Origin: Clostridia bacterium
GTDB lineage: Bacteria > Bacillota > Clostridia > Oscillospirales > Acutalibacteraceae
DNA: 64,000 bases
NCBI GenBank assembly: GCA_017549285.1
Contig: JAFYVE010000053.1
Span: 1 to 64,000 of the forward strand
Direction: 5' to 3'
Positions within the stretch are counted from its first letter, which is position 1; every line of letters starts with the position of its first letter. Under the pieces are notes generated by a model, which did not search any database, was not told where the DNA came from, and saw nothing but the letters and a program-made list of their open reading frames with translations. The position numbers and the translations under genes were made by a program. Below, piece by piece: positions 22,742-32,236 of the stretch.

Positions 22742-25177
22742 ATGGAACATTTTGCAAAAGCTTTCCGTGATGAAATAAGCGAAAAAACACACGACAGCAA
22801 CATTATTATAAAAAATGATGTCAGAATCAGCGTTCTTACATCAAGACTTATAAGAATAGAAAAGCAGTCTGACGGCAAATTCTGTGATATGCCGACACAG
22901 ACTGTACTTAACAGAAATTTTGACACGCCCTCTTTTGTCATCACTGACAACCGTTCGAGTTTTGCCGTAAAGACAGATGATGTTTCATTTGTTTTTTCTT
23001 CTGATGGTGAGCTTATTCAGGCTGTTATGAAGGATATGGCTGACAATGATTTCAGAAAAGGAAATCTTAAAGGCACCCGCCGTACTCTTGATATGACAAA
23101 GGGCAAAGTGAAAATCGAAGACGGTATTCTTTCCCGTGACGGTGTTGCAATAATGGATGATTCCGATACACTTGTTCTGCTTGAGGACGGAAGTGTTCGT
23201 CCCCGTGATGAGTTTCTTCGCAGAAAAGAAAACGGAAGTGACAAGTATGTTTTTGCATACGGTCACGATTACAAAGGTGCCCTGCGTGATTTCTATTGTC
23301 TGACAGGAAAAACTCCTCTTATTCCCCGTTTTACGCTCGGTAACTGGTGGAGCCGTTACAAAGCTTACACCCAGGAAGAGTATCTCACTCTTATGAACCG
23401 TTTTACGGACTCAGAAATCCCCGTAACTGTCGCAACAATCGATATGGACTGGCATTGGGTTGACATTAAAAAGCAGTTCGGCTCCGATGTCAACGACTAT
23501 ATAAAGCAGAACCGTAAAATTGACGGTATAAAGAACAATATTATGGCTGCCTTCCAGTCATCAGGCTGGACGGGATACAGTTGGAATACAGAACTTTTCC
23601 CTGATTACAAAGGCTTCCTTAAAACTCTTCAGGATAACAACTTCAAAGTGACGGTCAATCTTCATCCCTGTGACGGTGTGCGTTTCTTTGAAGATATGTA
23701 TGAAGAATTTGCAGAATTTATGGGTATTGACCCCAAAACAAAAAAAACAATTGAATTTGATATTTCGGATAAGAAGTTTACTGAAGGTTATTTTAAATTC
23801 CTTCATAATAAATATGAAAATGAAGGCGTTGACTTCTGGTGGATTGACTGGCAGCAGGGAACAGGTTCTGCAATAAAAGGTCTTGACCCTCTCTGGTGGC
23901 TCAATCACTATCACAGTATCGACCTTGCCCGTGACGGTAAAAGACCTCTCATTCTTTCACGTTATGCAGGACCCGGTTCTCACCGTTATCCTCTCGGTTT
24001 CTCCGGTGATACTCTTGTTGTATGGAGCGCTCTTGACTTTCAGCCTTATTTTACTTCAACAGCTTCCAATGCGGGGTATTCGTGGTGGAGTCACGATATA
24101 GGCGGCCATCAGATGGGCAAACGTGATGATGAGCTTTATATCCGTTGGCTTCAGTTCGGCGTTTTCAGTCCAATAAACAGACTTCACTCCACAAGCAACG
24201 AATTTCTCGGTAAGGAGCCGTGGAAATTCAGCAAAGATACAGAGCTGAATGCAACAAAATGGCTCAGATTCAGACACAGACTCATTCCATACATCTATAC
24301 TATGAATATGCTTACTCACCGTGACGGCAGACCTCTTATGGAGCCGATGTATTATGAAAATCCCGAAGATGACGAGGCATACAATGTTCCCAATGAATAC
24401 TGGTTCGGCACAGAGTTCATTGTTTCACCGATAACTGAAAAAATAAACAGAAAAACTCTCACAGCCGCTGCTTCAACGTGGATTCCCGAGGGAAGATACA
24501 CAGATATTTTCACAGGTCTTATATATGAAGGCGGCAGAAAAATCAAAATGTTCCGTGATATTTCATCAATCCCCGTTCTTGCAAAAGAAGGTGCAATCAT
24601 TCCTCTTTCGGTCAATGACAGAACAAACGACTGGAAGAATCCCGAAGATATGGAAATCCTTATTTACAGAGGCAACGGCAAATTCACTCTTTATGAAGAT
24701 GATGGCGAAACAATGAACTATAAGAACGGTGCATTTGCCGAAACACTTTTTGAGGTTGAAGAAGACGGAAATGATGTTGTTTTTACAATCAATCCTGCTT
24801 CGGGTGATATGAGTGTTATTCCTGCAGAACGTAATTACACTCTTTCATTCAGAGATATCACCGATTGTGAAAAGATTTATGCAACTCTTGACGGAAAACG
24901 TGTTTCCGTTGAAAAGAATATTGCAGACGGCACTGTTTATGTCAATATAACAGTTGCTCTCGACAGCAAGTTCAGAGTTATACTCAAAAATATAACAGCA
25001 AAGAAGAATCCTCCGAGAAAAGAGATGCTCACAGACCTTCTTTCCAAGGTTCAAGGCAGTAATAATCTTAAAATGGTGCTTTATTCAGCCTGCCTGAAAA
25101 ATTCATTCAAAGATAATATTCTTCTCGACAATGCTGTTCGTGATTCTATTAAAGAAATAATGCAAATTTCCGAATAA
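22742..25177 (+). CDS. GH31 family alpha-glycosidase
   Basis: 811 residues, cytoplasmic (no signal peptide). A beta-sandwich N-terminus is followed by the GH31 barrel: TPLIPRFTLGNWWSRY, TVATIDMDWHWV, the nucleophile Asp in WWIDWQQG (about residue 368), LSRYAGPGSHRYPLGFSGDT with the acid/base Asp (about 423), and WWSHDIGGHQMG. C-terminal beta domains follow (EDDGETMNY), and then about 60 helical residues not usual in the family. It hydrolyses alpha-linked glucose or xylose units; specificity is unknown. The start is at 22742 because GGTGAGGTG lies just upstream; the longer frame from 22709 has no ribosome site. Monocistronic. Confidence 0.88.
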   Translation: MEHFAKAFRDEISEKTHDSNIIIKNDVRISVLTSRLIRIEKQSDGKFCDMPTQTVLNRNFDTPSFVITDNRSSFAVKTDDVSFVFSSDGELIQAVMKDMADNDFRKGNLKGTRRTLDMTKGKVKIEDGILSRDGVAIMDDSDTLVLLEDGSVRPRDEFLRRKENGSDKYVFAYGHDYKGALRDFYCLTGKTPLIPRFTLGNWWSRYKAYTQEEYLTLMNRFTDSEIPVTVATIDMDWHWVDIKKQFGSDVNDYIKQNRKIDGIKNNIMAAFQSSGWTGYSWNTELFPDYKGFLKTLQDNNFKVTVNLHPCDGVRFFEDMYEEFAEFMGIDPKTKKTIEFDISDKKFTEGYFKFLHNKYENEGVDFWWIDWQQGTGSAIKGLDPLWWLNHYHSIDLARDGKRPLILSRYAGPGSHRYPLGFSGDTLVVWSALDFQPYFTSTASNAGYSWWSHDIGGHQMGKRDDELYIRWLQFGVFSPINRLHSTSNEFLGKEPWKFSKDTELNATKWLRFRHRLIPYIYTMNMLTHRDGRPLMEPMYYENPEDDEAYNVPNEYWFGTEFIVSPITEKINRKTLTAAASTWIPEGRYTDIFTGLIYEGGRKIKMFRDISSIPVLAKEGAIIPLSVNDRTNDWKNPEDMEILIYRGNGKFTLYEDDGETMNYKNGAFAETLFEVEEDGNDVVFTINPASGDMSVIPAERNYTLSFRDITDCEKIYATLDGKRVSVEKNIADGTVYVNITVALDSKFRVILKNITAKKNPPRKEMLTDLLSKVQGSNNLKMVLYSACLKNSFKDNILLDNAVRDSIKEIMQISE

Positions 25178-25185
25178 GAATTGAA

Positions 25186-25212
25186 ATGGGCCAAAAACCG
25201 GCCCATTTTTTA
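25186..25212 (+). terminator. Intrinsic terminator after GH31
   Basis: ATGGGCC-AAAAACC-GGCCCAT stem-loop followed by T-rich sequence. Confidence 0.8.
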
Positions 25213-25273
25213 TTCTATCTGCACAAAAATATTGTAGTACCTTAATTTACAATAGACATAAAATCTTTCATTG

Positions 25274-25328
25274 TTGACTTTTTTCTGTTTCTGAGTTATA
25301 ATACCGATGTATATCATGAAGTGATATA
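25274..25328 (+). promoter_or_regulatory. Promoter and candidate operator of the NAGPA/phosphoesterase gene
   Basis: -35 TTGACT (25274-25279), 17 nt, -10 TATAAT (25297-25302). An inverted repeat TATATCA-TGAAG-TGATATA (25310-25328) follows directly and could bind a repressor or form a leader hairpin. Confidence 0.65.
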
Positions 25329-25355
25329 AAAAAATAAAAGAAAGGAATTACAATT

Positions 25356-28300
25356 ATGAAAACGAAATTGAGACTTAAATCAGGTCTTGCATTACTTCTT
25401 ACATTAGTAATGCTGTTTTCTGTAATGACTCCTATGATGTCTTTCACGGCAACAGCTCTTGAAGTTGATGTTGAGAATATCGGTGCAAACACCAAGCTCA
25501 CATCAAAGACTGATTATGCTGTGGCTCCCGGCATCACAGAATCTCACATCATCACACACAATAAGGATGGTTCAAATCAGGTTCAGTCTTATGCTCTTGA
25601 AATTGATCTGAATAATCCTAACGTAGGTCTTATCGCAGGCTTTAAAAACTACATGAACGATCTTGCATCAACTCCCGAATGGGGTATGCAGACCGTACGT
25701 GATCAGGCAATAGCTGCAGAGGACTATCACAAAACAACACTCAACAAACCCTACTTTGAAGTTGTCGGCGGTATCAACAGTGACTTCTTCGATATGACAA
25801 CAGGCAGACCTCTCGGCTCGCTTGTTATGAACGGTGTTCAGTATCAGGAAACAACAACAGGCTACAACAACTCATATTTTGCTATTCTTGAAGACGGTAC
25901 ACCCGTTATCGGTTCAGGTGAAATTCCTGAAAATGCAAAGGAAGTTATCGGCGGAAGCAACATCCTTGTCAAGGATGGTATTATTGACCCCAATATCAAG
26001 GATAATCCCGACGTATTCCCCAGATCATCAGTCGGTATCACAGCTGACGGCAAGGTTATCCTTGTAACAGCTGACGGACGTCAGGCTCCTTCATCATGCG
26101 GTCAGACATTGGAAGAAAATGCTCAGCAGATGCTTTCTCTCGGTTGTGTGACAGCTATGCAGGTTGACGGCGGCGGTTCTGCAACTCTTGTTTCACAGCG
26201 TGAAGGCGAAACATCTCTTTCAGTAAGAAACAGTCCTTCAGACGGTATCGATAGAATTGTTTCAACATCACTTCTCGTTTATTCAAACGCAACACCCGAC
26301 GGTGTATTCCATCACGCTAATCTTGATCCCGTAAACAAGCTCTACACACCCGGTTCAACTGTAGAATTCTCAGCAACAGCTGTTGACGGTTCAGGTGCAA
26401 CAGCAGAGCTTCCTGCAGAAGGCTTCTTTGCTCTTGCAGATGAAACAGCAGGTATAATTGAACCCACAACAGGTGTATTCACAGCAGCAGCTGACTTCAT
26501 AGGCGACGTTGTTGTCAATTATATGGTCGGTGAAGAAGTCAAGGGTACAACAACAGTCAAAATTGTTATCCCCGACGAACTTCATGTTGCAAACACAGAA
26601 CAGGCAGTAGGCCCCGGTGTCACAACAGACTTTGGTATCGTTGCAAAGTATCAGGACAGAGATGTCAAGATGAAGGCAGGCGATATTGAATGGGCAATCG
26701 CTCCCCAGAATACTTCCGCAACAGAAGAAAATACATGTTACGTTTTAGTCAGAACAGAGAATTTTGATGCTTACAGTGACAAAGCTATATTCGGTAAATA
26801 TCCGAAAACATCCGAATACAAAACTAACTACTATGTAAAGACTCCTGTTGTTATAAGTAAGGACGATGATTATGCAATTATAAAATATATTGCACGTTCT
26901 CCTTCATACCCTGATTGTGACATTGACTCCATTATCAGAGACAATATTGTCGGGGATGCAAATATTCTCGCTTACGGATATGTTCCCGAAACATTATACT
27001 TTGATGCAGGCTTCGCCGGCTCATTCAACGGTCTTACTTTTACAGGCGCTTCCGAAGGCTCTTACAACGCTCGCATTACAGCAAAACTTAAATGCAATGA
27101 CGGAATTGATCCCCTTGAGCTTACAGTATTTATCGGTTCAAAGCAGACTATGATGTATGACTTTGAATATGTAACAGGTGATGAAAATAAGGATGCAGAA
27201 AACTACATCCCCTCATTCACACTTCCCACATACGGTAAACAGTGGCTTACTGATAACGGTGAATCGAACGGAACAATATCAGCTAAGCTTTATGAAGAAG
27301 GCATGCCTCTTTATATGTGGCCTAACGGTGCTATTTCAAATGATACAGTTTCAGCAGAAATCGTTTCTGCGGCAGACGGTGAACCTGTACGTTTCGGTGA
27401 TAAGTCTCTGAGAATTTCATTTGACTTCGCATCATATCAGTCAGGTCAGAACGGTAACTTCTATCTTCGTGTTACTGATCCTCTTTATAAGTTTGAAGGC
27501 ACTCCCACAGCAATGGGTTGTTGGGTATATGCTCCTGAAGGAACAACAGCATATCACCTTTATCTTCAGTGTGCAAGTAATGTTGACCCCATTGCAGGCA
27601 CATACGGTTCAACATCTTACCAGCAGCTTACTTCTCCCGAAGCTATGGGCACAGACAAAGCCGGTATCAGCTGGACAGGCTGGAGATATCTTGAATTTGA
27701 CCTTACAGGTCTGAAAAATTATTCAGGTAAAATCAATGTCGGTGGTTCATACGAGCCTTACGGTATGTATCAGTCAAATGGTGTTTTCTGGATTTCATAC
27801 CAGCCCTCAAATATGGGTGAAAACGTAACAGCCGATACAATTTACGTCGACGATATCACTCTTATCTATGGTGCAAACACATCAGATACACATAATCCTG
27901 TCATCAACTATGTAGGTGACTTTGCCGAACAGATTGTTGACGGTAAAACAGTTTATACTTCAAATAGAAATACATTCAAGGCTCAGTATGCTGACTTCGT
28001 AGATAAGTATATGACAGGTATCGATGATACAGCAACAAAGATGTACATTGACGGCGTTGATGTTACACCTATGTGCTACATCGATGAAGGTAACGACGAA
28101 ATCTATTTCTATGATGCTGTTCTTCCCGACGGTGAACACGTTATCGAAATTGAAGTTGCTGACGTATTCGGCAATAAGACAACAGAAATGAGATACTTCA
28201 CAATCGACAGCGATTCTGAAGATACAGAGGTTGCTTTTGAAGCAGCAAACACTCCTGTTCTCGGTGAAGATTATATCATTGATATCGTTACAAACAATGC

Positions 28301-31300
28301 AGCTGATATTGCATCAGCAGATATTGAAGTAAAGGTTCTTTCATTCTTTACAAGTTACTGGAAAAATGTAACTGTTGTTCCTGCTCCCGGATTCAAACTT
28401 GATGGTGAAGCAGCTTACAATGAAATCAGAGGTACTCTTACATTCAGACTTGTAAAAGATACCGAATCTGCAGTATTCGCATTAAGACAGGACAAACTTG
28501 CTTCTGTTGTAACAAAGGTTCCTGCAGATACACCCGAAAAACTTGAGGTTACTCACAGAATTTCAAAGGGTGCTCTCACTTATGTAAGCGGTCTTTCAGA
28601 AACAATTTCTGCTTTCTCAGGCAAGGTTATTTCTGTTTGTGAAGCTCCTCTTGTTATCAGTGCAGATGCAATGCTTGTTGGCACAGCAGGCGGAAATATT
28701 TATGTGAAAGATTCAGCAGGTAATCCTGTTGAAGGTGCAGAAATTTATGCAGACGGTACTCTTCTCGGCACAACAGATGTTGAAGGTAAGTTCTTTACAG
28801 ATGTATTTGTTGATGCAGTAAAGAACTTCACACTTACAGCAGAAAAGAAGGTTGAAATTACTCCTGCAGACCCCGAAAACGGTGTTGAAGCTGTATATAA
28901 CGTTCTTCGCGCATTCACATATAAATCACAGAGCTATGAATCAAAGGGTGACGAAACAGGTCTTCCCACATACATCAAGTTCAATGCAACAGAAACACCC
29001 TGGAGTGCACAGAGTATTTCATGGATGTCAAATCCCCTCTACACAGCAGACAAGGCAATTGTACGCTATGCAGAAAAGGCAGTTTATGATGCAAACGTTG
29101 CAGAAGGTACAGAAACTGCATTCACAGAATTCACAGGCAAATCATTCCTTGCAGTAACAAATTATACTGTAAGATTCAACAGCGTTGATTTCTCAGGTCT
29201 CAAAGATAATACAGAATATGTATTTATGGTCGGTGACGGCACAAACTGGTCAGAAATCAGAACATTCAAGACAAGCAAAGATAAGACAGCAACAAACTTC
29301 TTCGTTATTGCTGATATCCAGACAACAACAAATGACGAGATAAGCAAGGTAAATGCAGATCTCGGCAACAAGGGTGTCAACTTTGATTTCGGTATCCATA
29401 CAGGTGATATCGTTGATAACGCAGGCGATTACGCTTACTGGGAAGCAGCAGGTGCAGCATTCAGCACAGGTGTTCTCGGTTCAACAGATATCTTCCACAC
29501 TATGGGTAACCACGAATACACAGGTGACTTCTACGGTGCAAATGCATCTCACTATTATGACCTTCCCGGCAGTGATGATGCAGCTCCCGAAGTATATTCA
29601 GTAGAATACGGCAATATCTATATTGCATCAATGGGCTTCCTTAATAATCTTGATAAATACGCAGCAGCTCTTGAATGGATTAAGGAAGATGCAGCAGAGT
29701 CTGATGCAACATGGAAGGTTCTTGCTGTTCATCAGCCTCCTTACTATACAAATCCCGGCGGTGCAACAAAGGGCTACCGTGAACTTGTTACAGAAGCAGC
29801 TGACGAAATGGGTCTTGATTTTGTATTCTCAGGTCACGACCACGCTTATGCAAGAACTCAGCCCATCACAGCAGGTACTCCCGATGCTGAAAACGGCACA
29901 GTTTACTATGTCTGCGGTTCAGTAGGCGGTAAGGGTTACGATTTCACAGAAGAACCCGCACATTACTATGTAAGCCATATGGACTATAAGTCATACAGTT
30001 CAGTTTATCTCAAAGCAAATGTAACTGATACAGAATTCACAGTTGAAGCTTATGCATCAACTCCCGAAGCTCCTGATGTATTCAACTGTATCGATTCATA
30101 CACAGCTACCAAGACAGTTGACTGTACAACAGACGGTCACGACTGGATGCTTGACAACGGCTGGCTCGTATGTTCAGTATGTGGCTTTACAAAGGAAGTT
30201 GCAGATTATACAGGTCTTGTAAAGGATGCTGAAACAGGCAGAAATATGAAGCTTGTTGACGGTGTTCCCGTAACAGGTTGGGTTGAAGATAACGGTGCTA
30301 TCTATTACTTCGACGAAAACGGTGTTGCAGGTGCAGGCGATACAGAAATTGCTACTCCCAACGGAACATTCACATATCCTCTTGATGAAAACGGTAAGCT
30401 TACAAGATTTGCTTTCCTTCTTCCTGACGGAAATCTCAAGACAAACAGCTGGCAGGACGAACGTTACCTCGGTGAAGACGGTCTTGCAGTAACAGGTGAA
30501 TATGAAGTTACTGAAGAAGTCAGAGTCAACATCAATGAAGGTGCTGCAACAGAAGAACGTACTCTTGAATACACATTCGATGATGAAGGTAACCTTATTA
30601 AGGGTGCATTCTACACCGATGATGATTTCAACTACTTCTACTATATTGCAGGTCAGCCCCAGCGTGGATGGATCAATATTGACGGCGACTGGTATTACTT
30701 CGACAGACAGAGAGGCGGCGCTATGGCTCATCTCGGTCTTGACGGTAAGATATCAACTGATAAGGTAAAAGACGGTAAGTATCCCATTGTAAGCTCAGAC
30801 GAGACAGAGCTTCTCTTCACATTTGATGAAGACGGTGTGCTTGTTGAAGGTGCTTTAACAGAAACAGCACAGGGTACAGTTTACTATTGGGCAGATAATG
30901 AAATGGTTACAGGCTGGGTTAAAATCGGTGACGATTTCTATTACTTCAATCCCTACGCTGTAACAGGTGAGCAGACAATCGATAATAAGGTTTACACATT
31001 CACAGAAGAAGGTGTTCTTGCTCTTACAGAAGAAAACTTCCTTTATGATGGTCTTTACTATTACTTCGATGCTGAATCACAGATTTTTGCAAAGCATATC
31101 AAAACTCATGCATACGTTAAGTATGAAATCAAGGGTAAAGAACCCACATGTGAAGATCCCGGTTACACAGCAGGTGAACAGTGCAGAAGCTGTGGTGAAA
31201 AGCTTATTCCCGTCGTAAATCTTCCCAAAAATGGTCATACAGAAGAAATTCTTCCTGCAGTAGAACCCAAGTGTGAAGAAACAGGTCTTACAGAAGGTAA

Positions 31301-32117
31301 GAAGTGTTCAGTATGTGACAAAGTTCTTGAACCTCAGACGGAAGTTCCCAAAAACGGTCACGATTGTGAGGCAGTTGTTACAGAACCCACATGTACAGAA
31401 GGCGGTTACACAACTTATACATGTACGGTCTGCGGTCATTCATACACAGCTGATGAAACACCTGAAGCAGGTCATGACTATGTTGCAGTTCTCACAGAAC
31501 CCACATGTACAGCAGACGGTCTGAGAGTATACACATGTGCAGTCTGCGGTGACACTTATGATGAAGTTGTTGAAGCAACAGGTCATAACGGTGTATGGGA
31601 AACAGAAACAGAACCCGATATCGGTGTTGAAGGTGTCAAGTATCTCATCTGTACAGAATGTGGTGAGATTCTCGATGAAGAAAAGATTCCTGCTCTTGAG
31701 GAAGAATCTTCAGAAGAAATCGAAGTTCCTGAAACAACTACTAAGGAAGAAACAACTACAAAGAAGCCTGAAACAACTACTAAGGAAGAAACAACTACCA
31801 AGAAGCCCGAAACAACTACTAAGAAACCTGAAACAACCACTAAGAAGCCCGAAACTACTACCAAGAAGCCTGAAACAACAACAAAACCTCCCGTTAAGGT
31901 TAAGCTTGGTGATACAAACGGCGATGGTAAGATTTCAGCTCAGGACGCAAGACGTGCTCTTCGTATTGCTGCAAAACTCGAACCCAATGCAACAAACAAC
32001 CAGATTATTGCTGCAGACGTTGTCGCAGACGGCAAGATTACAGCTAAGGATGCAAGACTTATTCTCAGAGTTTCCGCACATCTTCAGCCTGAATCAGATT
32101 TCGGTAAAAAAGCATAA
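25356..32117 (+). CDS. Giant secreted NAGPA + metallophosphoesterase protein with dockerin
   Basis: 2253 residues. Signal peptide (1 to about 34). NAGPA/DUF2233 phosphodiester glycosidase domain (about 60-310; GGINSDFFDMTTG, MQVDGGGSATLV). Ig-like and jelly-roll-like modules (about 325-945). A beta-rich region that could be cohesin-like (about 957-1100). Purple-acid-phosphatase-type Fn3 (about 1200-1308). Calcineurin-like phosphoesterase (about 1313-1560; GDIVDN, GNHEY, GHDHAYAR). Wall-binding-like repeats (about 1635-1915; GWVEDNGAIYYFDENG). Cys-rich repeats (about 1922-2112). TTTKKPE linker (about 2125-2178). Type I dockerin (about 2182-2248). The two catalytic domains suggest removal of a phosphate-linked sugar and then of the phosphate. 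Strong AAAGGA site; own promoter and terminator. Substrate unknown. Confidence 0.8.
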   Translation: MKTKLRLKSGLALLLTLVMLFSVMTPMMSFTATALEVDVENIGANTKLTSKTDYAVAPGITESHIITHNKDGSNQVQSYALEIDLNNPNVGLIAGFKNYMNDLASTPEWGMQTVRDQAIAAEDYHKTTLNKPYFEVVGGINSDFFDMTTGRPLGSLVMNGVQYQETTTGYNNSYFAILEDGTPVIGSGEIPENAKEVIGGSNILVKDGIIDPNIKDNPDVFPRSSVGITADGKVILVTADGRQAPSSCGQTLEENAQQMLSLGCVTAMQVDGGGSATLVSQREGETSLSVRNSPSDGIDRIVSTSLLVYSNATPDGVFHHANLDPVNKLYTPGSTVEFSATAVDGSGATAELPAEGFFALADETAGIIEPTTGVFTAAADFIGDVVVNYMVGEEVKGTTTVKIVIPDELHVANTEQAVGPGVTTDFGIVAKYQDRDVKMKAGDIEWAIAPQNTSATEENTCYVLVRTENFDAYSDKAIFGKYPKTSEYKTNYYVKTPVVISKDDDYAIIKYIARSPSYPDCDIDSIIRDNIVGDANILAYGYVPETLYFDAGFAGSFNGLTFTGASEGSYNARITAKLKCNDGIDPLELTVFIGSKQTMMYDFEYVTGDENKDAENYIPSFTLPTYGKQWLTDNGESNGTISAKLYEEGMPLYMWPNGAISNDTVSAEIVSAADGEPVRFGDKSLRISFDFASYQSGQNGNFYLRVTDPLYKFEGTPTAMGCWVYAPEGTTAYHLYLQCASNVDPIAGTYGSTSYQQLTSPEAMGTDKAGISWTGWRYLEFDLTGLKNYSGKINVGGSYEPYGMYQSNGVFWISYQPSNMGENVTADTIYVDDITLIYGANTSDTHNPVINYVGDFAEQIVDGKTVYTSNRNTFKAQYADFVDKYMTGIDDTATKMYIDGVDVTPMCYIDEGNDEIYFYDAVLPDGEHVIEIEVADVFGNKTTEMRYFTIDSDSEDTEVAFEAANTPVLGEDYIIDIVTNNAADIASADIEVKVLSFFTSYWKNVTVVPAPGFKLDGEAAYNEIRGTLTFRLVKDTESAVFALRQDKLASVVTKVPADTPEKLEVTHRISKGALTYVSGLSETISAFSGKVISVCEAPLVISADAMLVGTAGGNIYVKDSAGNPVEGAEIYADGTLLGTTDVEGKFFTDVFVDAVKNFTLTAEKKVEITPADPENGVEAVYNVLRAFTYKSQSYESKGDETGLPTYIKFNATETPWSAQSISWMSNPLYTADKAIVRYAEKAVYDANVAEGTETAFTEFTGKSFLAVTNYTVRFNSVDFSGLKDNTEYVFMVGDGTNWSEIRTFKTSKDKTATNFFVIADIQTTTNDEISKVNADLGNKGVNFDFGIHTGDIVDNAGDYAYWEAAGAAFSTGVLGSTDIFHTMGNHEYTGDFYGANASHYYDLPGSDDAAPEVYSVEYGNIYIASMGFLNNLDKYAAALEWIKEDAAESDATWKVLAVHQPPYYTNPGGATKGYRELVTEAADEMGLDFVFSGHDHAYARTQPITAGTPDAENGTVYYVCGSVGGKGYDFTEEPAHYYVSHMDYKSYSSVYLKANVTDTEFTVEAYASTPEAPDVFNCIDSYTATKTVDCTTDGHDWMLDNGWLVCSVCGFTKEVADYTGLVKDAETGRNMKLVDGVPVTGWVEDNGAIYYFDENGVAGAGDTEIATPNGTFTYPLDENGKLTRFAFLLPDGNLKTNSWQDERYLGEDGLAVTGEYEVTEEVRVNINEGAATEERTLEYTFDDEGNLIKGAFYTDDDFNYFYYIAGQPQRGWINIDGDWYYFDRQRGGAMAHLGLDGKISTDKVKDGKYPIVSSDETELLFTFDEDGVLVEGALTETAQGTVYYWADNEMVTGWVKIGDDFYYFNPYAVTGEQTIDNKVYTFTEEGVLALTEENFLYDGLYYYFDAESQIFAKHIKTHAYVKYEIKGKEPTCEDPGYTAGEQCRSCGEKLIPVVNLPKNGHTEEILPAVEPKCEETGLTEGKKCSVCDKVLEPQTEVPKNGHDCEAVVTEPTCTEGGYTTYTCTVCGHSYTADETPEAGHDYVAVLTEPTCTADGLRVYTCAVCGDTYDEVVEATGHNGVWETETEPDIGVEGVKYLICTECGEILDEEKIPALEEESSEEIEVPETTTKEETTTKKPETTTKEETTTKKPETTTKKPETTTKKPETTTKKPETTTKPPVKVKLGDTNGDGKISAQDARRALRIAAKLEPNATNNQIIAADVVADGKITAKDARLILRVSAHLQPESDFGKKA
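31720..31890 (+). repeat. Thr/Lys/Pro/Glu linker repeats
   Basis: Short tandem units encoding ETTTKKP and ETTTKEE (about ten copies) between the Cys-rich region and the dockerin. Low-complexity, probably an extended or glycosylated linker. Confidence 0.8.
31900..32100 (+). other. Type I dockerin domain (protein region)
   Basis: Two duplicated segments: GDTNGDGKISAQDARRAL and ADVVADGKITAKDARLIL. The first has the full Ca2+ loop (D-x-N-x-D-G-x-I-x-x-x-D). The second lacks the position-3 ligand (Val). It would anchor the enzyme to a cohesin scaffold; no cohesin gene is obvious in the window. Confidence 0.85.
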
Positions 32118-32133
32118 ATTCCAATAAAATTTT

Positions 32134-32162
32134 CGGAGCAGTTTATCTGCTCCGATTTTTTT
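32134..32162 (+). terminator. Intrinsic terminator
   Basis: CGGAGCAG-TTTAT-CTGCTCCG stem-loop followed by ATTTTTTT. Confidence 0.88.
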
Positions 32163-32165
32163 ACA

Positions 32166-32194
32166 TTGACAATCTTTTCTGTTTTTTGTATAAT
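32166..32194 (+). promoter_or_regulatory. Consensus promoter of the cotH pair
   Basis: -35 TTGACA (32166-32171), 17 nt, -10 TATAAT (32189-32194). Both hexamers are perfect. It lies right after the terminator, so the cotH genes are transcribed separately from the giant protein. Confidence 0.85.
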
Positions 32195-32236
32195 TAAAAT
32201 AATAATAAATTTTTTTGTAATTAGGGAGGAATAAAA

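Noticed and set aside
30174-30731. Minus-strand open frame inside the giant protein gene
   Set aside because: Composition (Cys/Val/Phe-rich, no motif) is that of a reverse-complement shadow; the sense strand is clearly coding.
31583-31864. Val/Ser repeat open frame on the minus strand
   Set aside because: It is the antisense of the TTTKKPE linker repeats.
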